Source of the DNA: Acidothermus sp.
Lineage (GTDB): Bacteria > Actinomycetota > Actinomycetes > Acidothermales > Acidothermaceae
DNA: 63,804 nucleotides
Assembly: GCA_023512015.1 (NCBI GenBank)
Contig: JAIMAI010000012.1
Coordinates: 1-63,804, forward strand
Reading direction: 5' to 3'
Part shown: piece after piece, positions 1 to 7,899 of the stretch
Numbering within the stretch: the first letter of the stretch is position 1
How the letters are laid out: every line of letters starts with the position of its first letter
Notes under the pieces: model-generated
What the model saw: only the letters and a program-made list of their open reading frames with translations
Told to the model about the DNA's origin: nothing
The model's database searches: none
Made by a program: the position numbers and the translations under genes

Positions 1-189
<189 letters not shown>

Positions 190-254
190 AGCCATCCGCC
201 GGTCGGGCGGGTCGCAGGCCGTTTGCCCGACCACCCCGTGAGACCCTGCGTGGT

Positions 255-734
255 GTGATGCGCCGTCGCTTCGGTCGGATCTCCTTCACCGGCAGAGCAG
301 CTGTGCTGGCCGTCGTCCTCGCCGCGCTTGCGATCGCTCTTGCCGAGCCGATGCGCCAGTGGTTGGCGCAGCGAAACCAGATCGCCGAGGCGCGTCAACA
401 GGTGGAGGCGACCAAGCGTCAGGTCGCGGCTCTGCAGAGCGCGCGTCAGCGATGGGCGGACCCGAGTTACGTCGCCGATCAGGCCCGCACCCGGCTGCAT
501 TACGTGCGGCCCGGTGAAATCCCGTACATCACGATCGGGCCGACGCCGAGCCCGAGTGCGGTTCCTTCGCCGAGGTCGGACGACGCCACGGCGCCGTGGT
601 ATGCCCAGCTCTGGGGGTCGATCCAAGCCGCCGGCACGGCTACGCACGGTGCGACCGCGCCGCCTCATCCCTCGCCCACGCCGTCCCCGCCGACACTCAC
701 ACCCGCCCCGGTTCCGCGACCGTCCGCTCCGTGA
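255..734 (+). CDS. FtsB/DivIC-family septum formation initiator
   Basis: A 159-residue single-pass membrane protein of the FtsB/DivIC family, expected to act in the FtsQ-FtsB-FtsL divisome subcomplex. One transmembrane helix spans roughly residues 14-31, followed by a short coiled coil (RNQIAEARQQVEATKRQ) and the family signature ADQARTRLHYVRPGEIPY. After about residue 95 it runs into a low-complexity Pro/Ser/Thr tail that ends the protein; this tail is longer than in firmicute DivIC and is not conserved. Either GTG 255 or the next codon ATG 258 is the start. It lies between eno and the DUF501 gene, in the usual actinobacterial operon. Confidence 0.85.
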   Translation: MMRRRFGRISFTGRAAVLAVVLAALAIALAEPMRQWLAQRNQIAEARQQVEATKRQVAALQSARQRWADPSYVADQARTRLHYVRPGEIPYITIGPTPSPSAVPSPRSDDATAPWYAQLWGSIQAAGTATHGATAPPHPSPTPSPPTLTPAPVPRPSAP

Positions 735-737
735 TCC

Positions 738-1244
738 GTGAACGTCGAGCCCATCACCGCTGAGGATCTCGCCGTCGTCGCGGCGCAGCTGGGTCGCCAT
801 CCGCGCGGCGCCCGCGGGATCGCTCATCGGTGCCGATGCGGCCTGCCGGACGTGGTGGAGACCGCTCCGTTTCTCGCGGACGGGACGCCGTTCCCGACGC
901 TGTACTACCTCACCTGTCCGCGTGCGGCCGCGGCGATCGGTCGGTTGGAAGCGAGCGGGGTCATGCGCGAGATGACCGAACGCCTCCGCCGCGATGAGGC
1001 GCTCGCGGCGGCGTACCGTGCGGCGCACGAGGACTACCTCGCGCGGCGGAATCGGCTGGGCCGCATCCCGGGCGATCCCGGCGTCGGGGGGATGCCGGGT
1101 CGGGTGAAATGCCTTCATGCGCTCGTCGCGCATTCCCTCGCGGTGGGGCCGGGGGTCAACCCCTTCGGGGACGAAGCGCTGGCGATGCTGGACGATTGGG
1201 GACGTCGAGGCCCGTGTGTGGACGTCGGGAGGGTGCATGCGTAG
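738..1244 (+). CDS. DUF501-family protein
   Basis: A 168-residue soluble protein of the DUF501 family, whose function is unknown. The recognisable core is RCRCGLPDVVETAPFLADG, then FPTLYYLTCPRA and, near the end, GRVKCLHALVAHSLAVGPGVNPFG. It has several conserved Cys and His residues (CRCG, YLTCP, KCLHAL) that could bind a metal; that is an inference. It starts with GTG 738, only 3 nt after the FtsB-like stop, and its last 8 nt overlap the Ppx start, so the three genes are almost certainly cotranscribed. Confidence 0.85.
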   Translation: MNVEPITAEDLAVVAAQLGRHPRGARGIAHRCRCGLPDVVETAPFLADGTPFPTLYYLTCPRAAAAIGRLEASGVMREMTERLRRDEALAAAYRAAHEDYLARRNRLGRIPGDPGVGGMPGRVKCLHALVAHSLAVGPGVNPFGDEALAMLDDWGRRGPCVDVGRVHA

Positions 1245-2175
1245 GGTCGCCGCTATCGACTGCGGCACCAATTCGCTGCGCCTCCTGGTCGCGGACGTCG
1301 CCGACGGGGCGATCTGCGACGTCGTCCGAACGATGCGCATCGTTCGGCTCGGCGAAGGCGTCGACCGCACCCGCAGGTTCGACCCGCGAGCCCTCCAGCG
1401 CACCTTCGCGGTGTGCCGCGAATACGGCGCACTCCTTGCCGAATTGGACGTCGAACGGCTGCGGTTCGTAGCGACGTCCGCCACCCGCGACGCAACCAAC
1501 CGTGATGAATTCGTCTCGGGGGTACGTGACATTCTCGGGGTCGAGCCCGAGGTCATTTCCGGAGAAGACGAAGCCGCATTCTCCTTTCTCGGCGCGACCT
1601 ACGAATTGCGCGGGCGGGCCGAATTCCCTACCCCGTACCTCGTCGTGGATATCGGTGGCGGGTCGACGGAATTCGTGCTCGGCGTCGACCGCCCACAGGC
1701 CATGACATCGGTGGATATCGGATGCGTGCGCCTCACCGAGCGGCACATCCGTTCGGATCCGCCGTCCGCTTCGGAAATCGAGGCACTGCGCGCGGATATC
1801 CGACGTGCCCTCGATACGGTCTCGGCTCGGCTCCCGCTCACCGACGCCGCAACCGTCGTCGGGCTCGCCGGATCGGTTACCACGGTCGCGGCTCTCGACC
1901 TGGGATTGGCCGAATACGACCCGAGCCGCATCCACCACACCCGGATTCCCGCCACACGCGTCCATGCAATCGCCGAGAAACTGCTTGCCATGAGCCACGA
2001 AGAGCGGGCCGCGCAGCCGGTCATCCACCCGGGCCGGGTCGACGTCATCGCGGCGGGGGCCCTGGTCCTGGACGAAGTTCTCCAGCGGGCGCGAGCCGAC
2101 GCGGTGGTGGTCAGCGAGCACGACATCCTCGACGGAATCGTGCGGGCGATGGTGGACGAAATAGATCAGCGTTAG
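1237..2175 (+). CDS. Exopolyphosphatase / pppGpp phosphohydrolase family (Ppx/GppA)
   Basis: A 312-residue single-domain Ppx/GppA protein of the sugar-kinase/Hsp70/actin fold, which hydrolyses polyphosphate or pppGpp. The N-terminal phosphate-binding motif is AAIDCGTNSLRLLVADV. The central SGEDEAAFSFLGA and DIGGGSTEFVLG carry the catalytic Glu and the second phosphate loop. The long C-terminal HD region of E. coli Ppx is absent, as in mycobacterial Ppx1. ATG 1237 is chosen over upstream in-frame codons because the product then begins directly at the conserved motif and a GGGAGGG ribosome site (1227-1233) sits just before it. It overlaps the DUF501 gene by 8 nt and converges with the c-di-GMP gene by 4 nt. 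Confidence 0.93.
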   Translation: MRRVAAIDCGTNSLRLLVADVADGAICDVVRTMRIVRLGEGVDRTRRFDPRALQRTFAVCREYGALLAELDVERLRFVATSATRDATNRDEFVSGVRDILGVEPEVISGEDEAAFSFLGATYELRGRAEFPTPYLVVDIGGGSTEFVLGVDRPQAMTSVDIGCVRLTERHIRSDPPSASEIEALRADIRRALDTVSARLPLTDAATVVGLAGSVTTVAALDLGLAEYDPSRIHHTRIPATRVHAIAEKLLAMSHEERAAQPVIHPGRVDVIAAGALVLDEVLQRARADAVVVSEHDILDGIVRAMVDEIDQR

Positions 2176-4820
2176 GCGGGGAAAGCGATGACTTTCGCGA
2201 GCCCGGCCTGCTGTTCGGTGTAGCGCTGCAGGAGCAATTCGATCCCCGCGCCCGGGACGGGGCGGGCGAAGTGGTAGCCCTGACCGAGTCGGCATCCCAG
2301 CCGTTCGAGTTCCCTCGCCTGCTGGGCGGTTTCGATGCCCTCGGCGAGGGTGACGAGCCCGAGGGATTCACCAAGTTCGATCATCGCCCGGACGAAGGGG
2401 GACTTCTCCTCGTTACCGGTGATGTCGTCGGTGAACGTTTTCGCGATTTTGATGATGTCGATGGGGAGTTTGCGCAGGGAGGCGAGTGACGCGTAGCCGG
2501 TGCCGAAATCGTCCATCGCGAGCCGGACGCCGAAACCGCTGAGCAGGTCGAGGGTTCGCAGGACGCGCTCGGAGGCCTGCAGCATCATGCTCTCGGTGAT
2601 TTCCAGGATGAGGGAATTCGGGTCGATGCCGGCTGCCTCGACCGCTTCGTCGATTTGGGTGACGAGATCGGGCTGGGCGAATTGTGCGGGGGAGAGATTG
2701 ACCGCGACTGCGAACGGCGGCTCGCCGGGGCGCCGTTCGATGTGCTGCTGCCACGCCCCGACCTGCGCACAGGCATGTCGCAGCACGAAACGGCCGATCT
2801 CGTTGATGAGACCGGAATGTTCGGCCTCGGCGATGAACGTCTCGGGAAACATGAGACCCCGCTCCGGGTGCACCCAGCGCACCAATGCTTCCGCCGCCAC
2901 CGGCTGGCCGGTGCGCAGATCCACGATCGGCTGGTAGTGCACCTGGAATTCACCGTTTTCCGCGGCACGTTCGAGGTCCGCTTTGAGTTGGTGGCGGTTC
3001 ACCAGGGCGGCCCTCATGCTGGGACGGAACCAGCGGTAGCGGCCTTTGCCGTCCGCCTTCGCCATGTACATGGCGAGGTCGGCATTGCGCAGCAGTTCGT
3101 CGGCGTCCCGGACGCCTTGACTGGTGGCGATGCCGACGCTGGCTCGGATGTGCAGCTCACGCCCGTGGACGTGGATGGGGGCGCGAAGGGCGTCGGTGAT
3201 TCGGGCCGCGATGCGTTCTGCGGCTTGGGTGGAGAGGGCGTCTTCGATGATGACGGCGAATTCGTCGCCGCCGAGACGGGCCGGTTGGTCGGCGGGGCGC
3301 AGGCAGCCGGTGATGCGTTCGCCGACGATACGGAGCAATTCGTCGCCGGCGTCGTGGCCGAGAGTGTCGTTGACCGTCTTGAAATCGTCGAGGTCGATGA
3401 AGAGGACGGCGCAGGTGCGTCCGTCTGCCTTTGCTGCGGCGAACGTCTGGTCGAGACGCTCGGCGAAAAGGGCACGATTCGCCAGCCCGGTGAGCGGATC
3501 GTGGAACGCGAGCTGGGTGAGTTTCTGCTCCAACTCCCGTAGCTGCGCCAGCGATTGTTCGAGACGGCCGTTCTCCAGGGCCACACTGACGTGGTTCGCC
3601 AGCGCTTCGAAGAGGCGCAGGTCTTGCGGCCCGAAGCTGCTGCCCTCGCCCATCCGGTTCCCGACCATGAGCATGCCGATCGCGCGGGTCTCGCCCCGAA
3701 GGGAAGCGACTAGGGCGTTTCGCACGTTTTCGTGCTCCAGGTATTCGCGCTCCAGAGAGGAGCCGGAGTCGCGGGCGTCGCGGAACATGCGGTCCAGGAA
3801 GCGGCGGTGGTGGTCGCGGGTGTTCTGGAGCACGACCGGGCCGTTGTGGTTGGCCATCCGTTCCCACCAGGCGAGTACCACGGGGTCGGACACGGCTTCC
3901 ATGAGTCGCGGTTCCCCTTGGCTGTCGATGCGGATCCGCAGCAGGCGGGCGCCGTCCGGCGGAGCGATGATGGCCTCCGCGGTTTCGGCCCGGAACATGG
4001 TCCGGGCCTCACCGAGCAACGCGAGAATGGCCGGTTCGAGCTCAGGATTCTGGGTGAGGATGCGGTTGGCGGAGTACAGGAATTCCAAGATTTCGTGCTT
4101 CTCGCGTTCGCGGAGGTAGGCCCGGTACGCCAGGAACACGGTAGCCGTGGGGATGGCGAGTAGCCAGGCCGCGGCCGGGTGGAAATCGAGGATGGTCGCC
4201 GCGATGAGGCCCAGGCTCACGTTGGTGAGGGCGGAGGCGAAGAACATCGCGAAGGCGTAGGTGAGTCGCGCCGCGTCGATGCGGCGTTCGGAGAGGAAAA
4301 TCGCAAGACTTACGTTGAGGCAGCCGAGTGACGTTCCCGCGACGGTAGCGACCGCGACGGCTCCCCACGCCCTAATACCAATATGGGTGGGGCCCGGCAG
4401 CAGGGCGTGTACCACCGCGACCGCAACCGCCGACGTAAGTGCGAAATTCGCCAAATTGAAGGTCACCTTGACGAGGCTTTGGCGACGCTGAACGGCCAAG
4501 GCAAGGGCACACCCGATGAATTGGCTGAGCACCAATTCGCGCGGCGTGGCAAAGAGTAACCCGAGTACCAGAGGCACTTCGCTCATCGAGAACGAGTGCG
4601 CCCCACGTCGGAAATGCAGGTGAACGAGGCAGGTTTCGGCGAGATAGAAGAGTAAGGCGAGCGCGTACCACGGGAGATGGAACGCCGCGAGCGTGGTGGT
4701 CTGCGGCCACAGCAGGGCCAACCCGCCCGCAGCGAGCAACACGAGCGCGCCGACGAAGCCCCTGAGGGGGAGCAAATCCGTTACTCCCCTGGGTCGGGTC
4801 GGCGCGCTCGTGTCGCTCAT
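2172..4820 (-). CDS. Membrane-bound GAF-GGDEF-EAL cyclic-di-GMP enzyme
   Basis: An 882-residue protein with an N-terminal membrane domain (about eight hydrophobic helices, residues 15-240), a GAF-like sensor (about 245-420), a GGDEF diguanylate cyclase (about 440-595) and an EAL phosphodiesterase (about 610-870). The cyclase motif GGDEF is intact, and RPAD lies five residues upstream as a product-inhibition I-site. The EAL domain keeps EALVRW, NLSPAQF, EITES, DDFGTGYASL, AEGIET and QGYHFARP, but the usual K-I-D triad reads K-I-A. It may therefore be bifunctional with altered phosphodiesterase activity. It starts 15 nt after the secreted protease gene on the same strand, so the two are probably cotranscribed. 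Confidence 0.93.
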   Translation of the reverse strand: MSDTSAPTRPRGVTDLLPLRGFVGALVLLAAGGLALLWPQTTTLAAFHLPWYALALLFYLAETCLVHLHFRRGAHSFSMSEVPLVLGLLFATPRELVLSQFIGCALALAVQRRQSLVKVTFNLANFALTSAVAVAVVHALLPGPTHIGIRAWGAVAVATVAGTSLGCLNVSLAIFLSERRIDAARLTYAFAMFFASALTNVSLGLIAATILDFHPAAAWLLAIPTATVFLAYRAYLREREKHEILEFLYSANRILTQNPELEPAILALLGEARTMFRAETAEAIIAPPDGARLLRIRIDSQGEPRLMEAVSDPVVLAWWERMANHNGPVVLQNTRDHHRRFLDRMFRDARDSGSSLEREYLEHENVRNALVASLRGETRAIGMLMVGNRMGEGSSFGPQDLRLFEALANHVSVALENGRLEQSLAQLRELEQKLTQLAFHDPLTGLANRALFAERLDQTFAAAKADGRTCAVLFIDLDDFKTVNDTLGHDAGDELLRIVGERITGCLRPADQPARLGGDEFAVIIEDALSTQAAERIAARITDALRAPIHVHGRELHIRASVGIATSQGVRDADELLRNADLAMYMAKADGKGRYRWFRPSMRAALVNRHQLKADLERAAENGEFQVHYQPIVDLRTGQPVAAEALVRWVHPERGLMFPETFIAEAEHSGLINEIGRFVLRHACAQVGAWQQHIERRPGEPPFAVAVNLSPAQFAQPDLVTQIDEAVEAAGIDPNSLILEITESMMLQASERVLRTLDLLSGFGVRLAMDDFGTGYASLASLRKLPIDIIKIAKTFTDDITGNEEKSPFVRAMIELGESLGLVTLAEGIETAQQARELERLGCRLGQGYHFARPVPGAGIELLLQRYTEQQAGLAKVIAFPA

Positions 4821-4835
4821 GGCATGTCCGTCAGG

Positions 4836-6500
4836 TCATGACCAGGAGTAGCTGGTCCAGGTCGAACCCGTCCAGGTCGAACCGGTCCAGGTCGAGCCGG
4901 TCCAGGTCGAGCCGGTCCAGGTGCATCCGGTCCACGTCGAGCCGGTCCAGGTCGAACCGGTCCAGGTCGAGCCGGTCCAGGTCGAGCCGCTCCAGTTCAC
5001 CGAGGTCCAGGTTGAGCCGGTCCACGTGGAACCCGACGGCGTCGTGCTCCAGCCCGCACTCGAGGTCGGCGAGCTGCTGTTGCTCACCGTCGCGCTGGGC
5101 CAGCTCTGGGTGCGGTACTCGGTGGCCGCGTTGAGGACCCACCCCATGTTCAGCTCACCGGCACCCGCCTGCTGCTGCGGCAGGTTCCACATCGAGTGGA
5201 TGACGAGGGTGGCCTTCACTTGGTCCGGGGTGAGGGAGGGTCGCTGCGAGAGCAGCAGAGCGACCGCACCCGAGGCGATGGCCGCTGCTTCGGAGGTCCC
5301 GCTCCCCCGGATGAGGGACGCGTTGATGGAGCCGGGTCCGTTGCCGTACTGCTGATCGAGAGCCGAACCCGGAGCTCGCAAGCCGACGATGTGCGTGCCG
5401 AGCACCGCGAAGTCCGGGTTACGGGTCCCGTCGCCGACGTTGGAGAAACTCGCGACTTTGTCGTCCGAGACCGACAGTGTGGACCCGGTGTCCACCGCAC
5501 CGACCGCGATCACATACGGGTCGTTGGCCGGTGCGGTCAGCCCCACCTGGCCGTCGTTACCGGCGGCCACCACTACGGTGATGCCGGATTTCCACGCGGC
5601 CTCCACTGCGGCGTCCAGCGGATCCTGCTGGTAGGGAAGGCCGTCGCGAACGCCGAGCGAGAGGTTGAGCACCTTGATGTTCAGCCCGGGGTCGTCGCGG
5701 TGGGCTACGACCCACTGAATGGCGGCGATGACCGCAGAAGCCATCGTCGCCCCGCTGGCGTCGGCGACTTTGACGCTGATGATTTTCGCGTCCGGCGCGA
5801 CTCCCAGGTAGTAACCCGCGTTCGCGTTGTAGGGAGCCGTGGCGCCGGGGTCACGGCCCGCGATGAGGCCGGCCATGAACGTTCCGTGGCCGTACGTGTC
5901 CAGACCTCGGACTTGGGTGAAGTATCCGGTCGGCGTGAAATCGGGTCCGTAAATTATTTTCCCGCTAGTCGAGAGAGCCGGTACCGGCACCACACCCGAG
6001 TCGATGAGCGCCACTCCGATTCCCTGACCGGAGAAACCGGCGTTCCAGTACGCGTTGTAGCCGATGTCGGAAGACAACCCCACCGGGCCGCCGGCATCGG
6101 TGTTCGGGTCGTAACTCGACCCTTGCAGAGTCGCCCCGAAATCCGGGGTGACCGACAGTATTCCCTTGTGGCCGCCGAGGGTGCGTGCCTGATCGGCGGT
6201 GAGCGTCGCCTGGAACCCATCGATGATGGAGAGGTCGGCTCCTACCGCGCCGCCGACCGCCTTCACCGCGGCCCGTGCCTCGGCGACGTGTCCTGGCGTC
6301 GCTCGCACGATGTACGACGCTGCACCAGGGGTCGTGCTGGTGACGATCGTTGCGGTCTCCGTTGCCCCCGTTGCCGCCAACCCCACCATGGGCAGGAAAC
6401 CGAGGATGGAGACGGCGCTCGAGACCGCCGCGACCGTTCGGCGCCATCGACTGTCACCCCAGGTGACTCCGCGCGCCGTGGCCGCTGCTGCCACTGCCAT
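4836..6500 (-). CDS. Secreted subtilisin-like (S8) serine protease with Trp-rich C-terminal repeats
   Basis: A 554-residue exported peptidase. A signal peptide (RRTVAAVSSAVSILGFLP, ending near residue 43) is followed by an I9-like propeptide (about 60-120). The S8 catalytic triad is visible as Asp in VALIDSG (about 166), His in YGHGTFMAGLIAG (about 203) and Ser in RGSGTSEAAAIASG (about 400). The last 65 residues are 13 pentads, ten of them exactly GSTWT, ending SYSWS. ATG 6500 is preceded by a GGGGG ribosome site and by a promoter-like region with an inverted repeat. It is likely the first gene of an operon with the GGDEF-EAL gene. The role of the repeat tail (wall binding, assembly or stability) is unknown. 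Confidence 0.92.
   Translation of the reverse strand: MAVAAAATARGVTWGDSRWRRTVAAVSSAVSILGFLPMVGLAATGATETATIVTSTTPGAASYIVRATPGHVAEARAAVKAVGGAVGADLSIIDGFQATLTADQARTLGGHKGILSVTPDFGATLQGSSYDPNTDAGGPVGLSSDIGYNAYWNAGFSGQGIGVALIDSGVVPVPALSTSGKIIYGPDFTPTGYFTQVRGLDTYGHGTFMAGLIAGRDPGATAPYNANAGYYLGVAPDAKIISVKVADASGATMASAVIAAIQWVVAHRDDPGLNIKVLNLSLGVRDGLPYQQDPLDAAVEAAWKSGITVVVAAGNDGQVGLTAPANDPYVIAVGAVDTGSTLSVSDDKVASFSNVGDGTRNPDFAVLGTHIVGLRAPGSALDQQYGNGPGSINASLIRGSGTSEAAAIASGAVALLLSQRPSLTPDQVKATLVIHSMWNLPQQQAGAGELNMGWVLNAATEYRTQSWPSATVSNSSSPTSSAGWSTTPSGSTWTGSTWTSVNWSGSTWTGSTWTGSTWTGSTWTGCTWTGSTWTGSTWTGSTWTGSTWTSYSWS
4839..5033 (-). repeat. 13 x 15-nt tandem repeat encoding the GSTWT pentads
   Basis: A minisatellite with a 15-nt unit (plus-strand form close to GGTCCAGGTCGAGCC) fills the last 195 coding bases of the protease. 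Ten units encode GSTWT; the variants are GCTWT, SVNWS and SYSWS. The units are nearly identical at DNA level, so copy number can be expected to vary by slippage. Confidence 0.95.
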
Positions 6501-6523
6501 GATCTACCCCCACTCTGTGACTG

Positions 6524-6551
6524 GTTGTAGTGACAGTGTCACGGAGTGCAA
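6524..6551 (-). promoter_or_regulatory. Candidate promoter with operator-like inverted repeat for the protease gene
   Basis: On the minus strand TTGCAC (plus 6546-6551) and TACAAC (plus 6524-6529) are separated by 16 nt and lie 24 nt before the ATG at 6500. The spacer contains a perfect inverted repeat, GTGACA-N-TGTCAC (6530-6542), an arrangement typical of a repressor site. The rest of the 6501-6724 gap shows nothing else recognisable. Confidence 0.45.
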
Positions 6552-6724
6552 TACCGCCCACCATCCGCTGATCAGTCAGGTTTGCGCCGCCATTTGGAGC
6601 AATCCGAGCACGGCATTTTTCCGCAAAAGTCAAAAAACGGACAGCTTGCCCCCGCTCACGACACATGATTCGTGGTCACGTTCCCGCACCGCCCGCTCCT
6701 GCGGATCACGGGGATACTCGATCC

Positions 6725-7087
6725 GTGGTGCTCCGTCTGTACACGGTCGTGATCGACGCCGCCGATCCGCGTGGCCTGGCTCGCTGGTGGGCCGAAGCGC
6801 TGGGGTGGCAAATTCTCCACGACGGCGCTGAGGAGGTCGTCGTGGCGAAGGACGACGACAGCTACCCCGCTCTGATCTTCGTTCCGGTCGGCGAGCCGAA
6901 GATCGTGAAGAACAGGGTTCACCTCGACCTCGCACCCGACGACCGCGACCGCGAGGTCTCCCGCCTCGAAGCGATGGGGGCGCGCCGCGTGGACGTCGGT
7001 CAGGGTCCGCAGTCCACGTGGGTCGTGCTCGCGGATCCGGAGGGCAACGAGTTCTGCGTGCTGTCGAGCCGTGACGGCGGGCTGTGA
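6725..7087 (+). CDS. VOC (glyoxalase/bleomycin-resistance) superfamily protein
   Basis: A small protein of about 120 residues with the paired beta-alpha-beta-beta-beta folds of the VOC superfamily. It opens LRLYTVVIDAADPRGLARWWAEALGW, the form of actinobacterial glyoxalase-like proteins, and ends WVVLADPEGNEFCVLS, where the Glu and the His/Asp positions would bind metal. The substrate cannot be read from sequence. The start is GTG 6725 (or 6728) because GGGGA lies 10 nt upstream and the family homology begins here; the in-frame ATG at 6665 would add 20 unrelated residues. It overlaps the following glycosylase gene by 4 nt (GTGA). Confidence 0.8.
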   Translation: MVLRLYTVVIDAADPRGLARWWAEALGWQILHDGAEEVVVAKDDDSYPALIFVPVGEPKIVKNRVHLDLAPDDRDREVSRLEAMGARRVDVGQGPQSTWVVLADPEGNEFCVLSSRDGGL

Positions 7088-7890
7088 GCGCGTCCAAAAT
7101 ATGGCCGGGTGATCCCGCGGATCCCCGAACCCCAATAGCGCACGACGCGCGTGACGTCGCGCAGCTTGCGTCGTCCGCGACCGATCTCCACACTCTCGAC
7201 GCACGGATCAGTGTCTGCCGAGCGTGTCCGCGCCTGGTGGCGTGGCGGGAAGCTGTAGCCCGCGAGAAAAGGCGGGCATTTCTCGGTGAGGAGTACTGGG
7301 GGCGTCCCCTTCCCGGTTTCGGCGATCCGGCCGCACGCATCGTGGTCGTCGGTCTGGCTCCTGCCGCTCATGGCGGCAATCGCACCGGCCGTATCTTCAC
7401 CGGCGACCGCAGCGGCGATTGGCTTTTCGCCGCCCTTTATCGCGCCGGCTTCGCGAGTCGGCCGACGAGCGTGCGGGTCGACGACGGCCAACATCTGGAC
7501 GGCGTGCGGCTCCTCGCCGTAGTGCGATGCGCGCCGCCCGGCAACAAGCCGACGCCGGCAGAGCGCGACACCTGTCGGCCGTGGCTCGCGCGGGAATTGG
7601 AAATTCTCGGGGAGCAGGTGCGGGTTCTTGTCGTCCTCGGAGGCTTCGCGTGGCAGAGCCTGCCGCCGGTACTGGAGAGTCTCGGGTTCGTCGTCCCGCG
7701 CCCCTTTCCACGATTCGCGCACGGCTGTGAAATCACCGTCACCCGACCGGGGCGCACCCTTCGGCTCCTCGGCTCCTACCATCCCAGCCAACAGAACACC
7801 TTCACCAAGAAATTGACCGAGCCCATGCTCGACGAAATCTTCACGCGGGCGAGGCTCCTCGCCGGCCTGCCGCCGTCCAACCGGCGATAG
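7084..7890 (+). CDS. Family 5 uracil-DNA glycosylase (UdgB type)
   Basis: A 268-residue DNA repair enzyme that removes uracil and other deaminated bases. The iron-sulfur cluster ligands are visible as CRACP near the N-terminus and further cysteines in VRCAPPGNKPTPAERDTC. The active-site motif GLAPAAHGGNRTGRIFTGD is diagnostic for family 5 (UdgB) rather than family 4. The C-terminal GSYHPSQQNTFT is the DNA-intercalation loop. The start GTG 7084 overlaps the VOC stop. The family is common in thermophiles and actinobacteria. Confidence 0.92.
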   Translation: MSASKIWPGDPADPRTPIAHDARDVAQLASSATDLHTLDARISVCRACPRLVAWREAVAREKRRAFLGEEYWGRPLPGFGDPAARIVVVGLAPAAHGGNRTGRIFTGDRSGDWLFAALYRAGFASRPTSVRVDDGQHLDGVRLLAVVRCAPPGNKPTPAERDTCRPWLARELEILGEQVRVLVVLGGFAWQSLPPVLESLGFVVPRPFPRFAHGCEITVTRPGRTLRLLGSYHPSQQNTFTKKLTEPMLDEIFTRARLLAGLPPSNRR

Positions 7891-7893
7891 GGT
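7888..7893 (+). promoter_or_regulatory. TAGGGT -10 box, leaderless start of NDH-2
   Basis: TAGGGT lies 6 nt before ATG 7900. Its TAG is the stop codon of the glycosylase gene. No Shine-Dalgarno sequence precedes the ATG, which suits a leaderless transcript. Confidence 0.4.
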
Positions 7894-7899
7894 CGTCTC

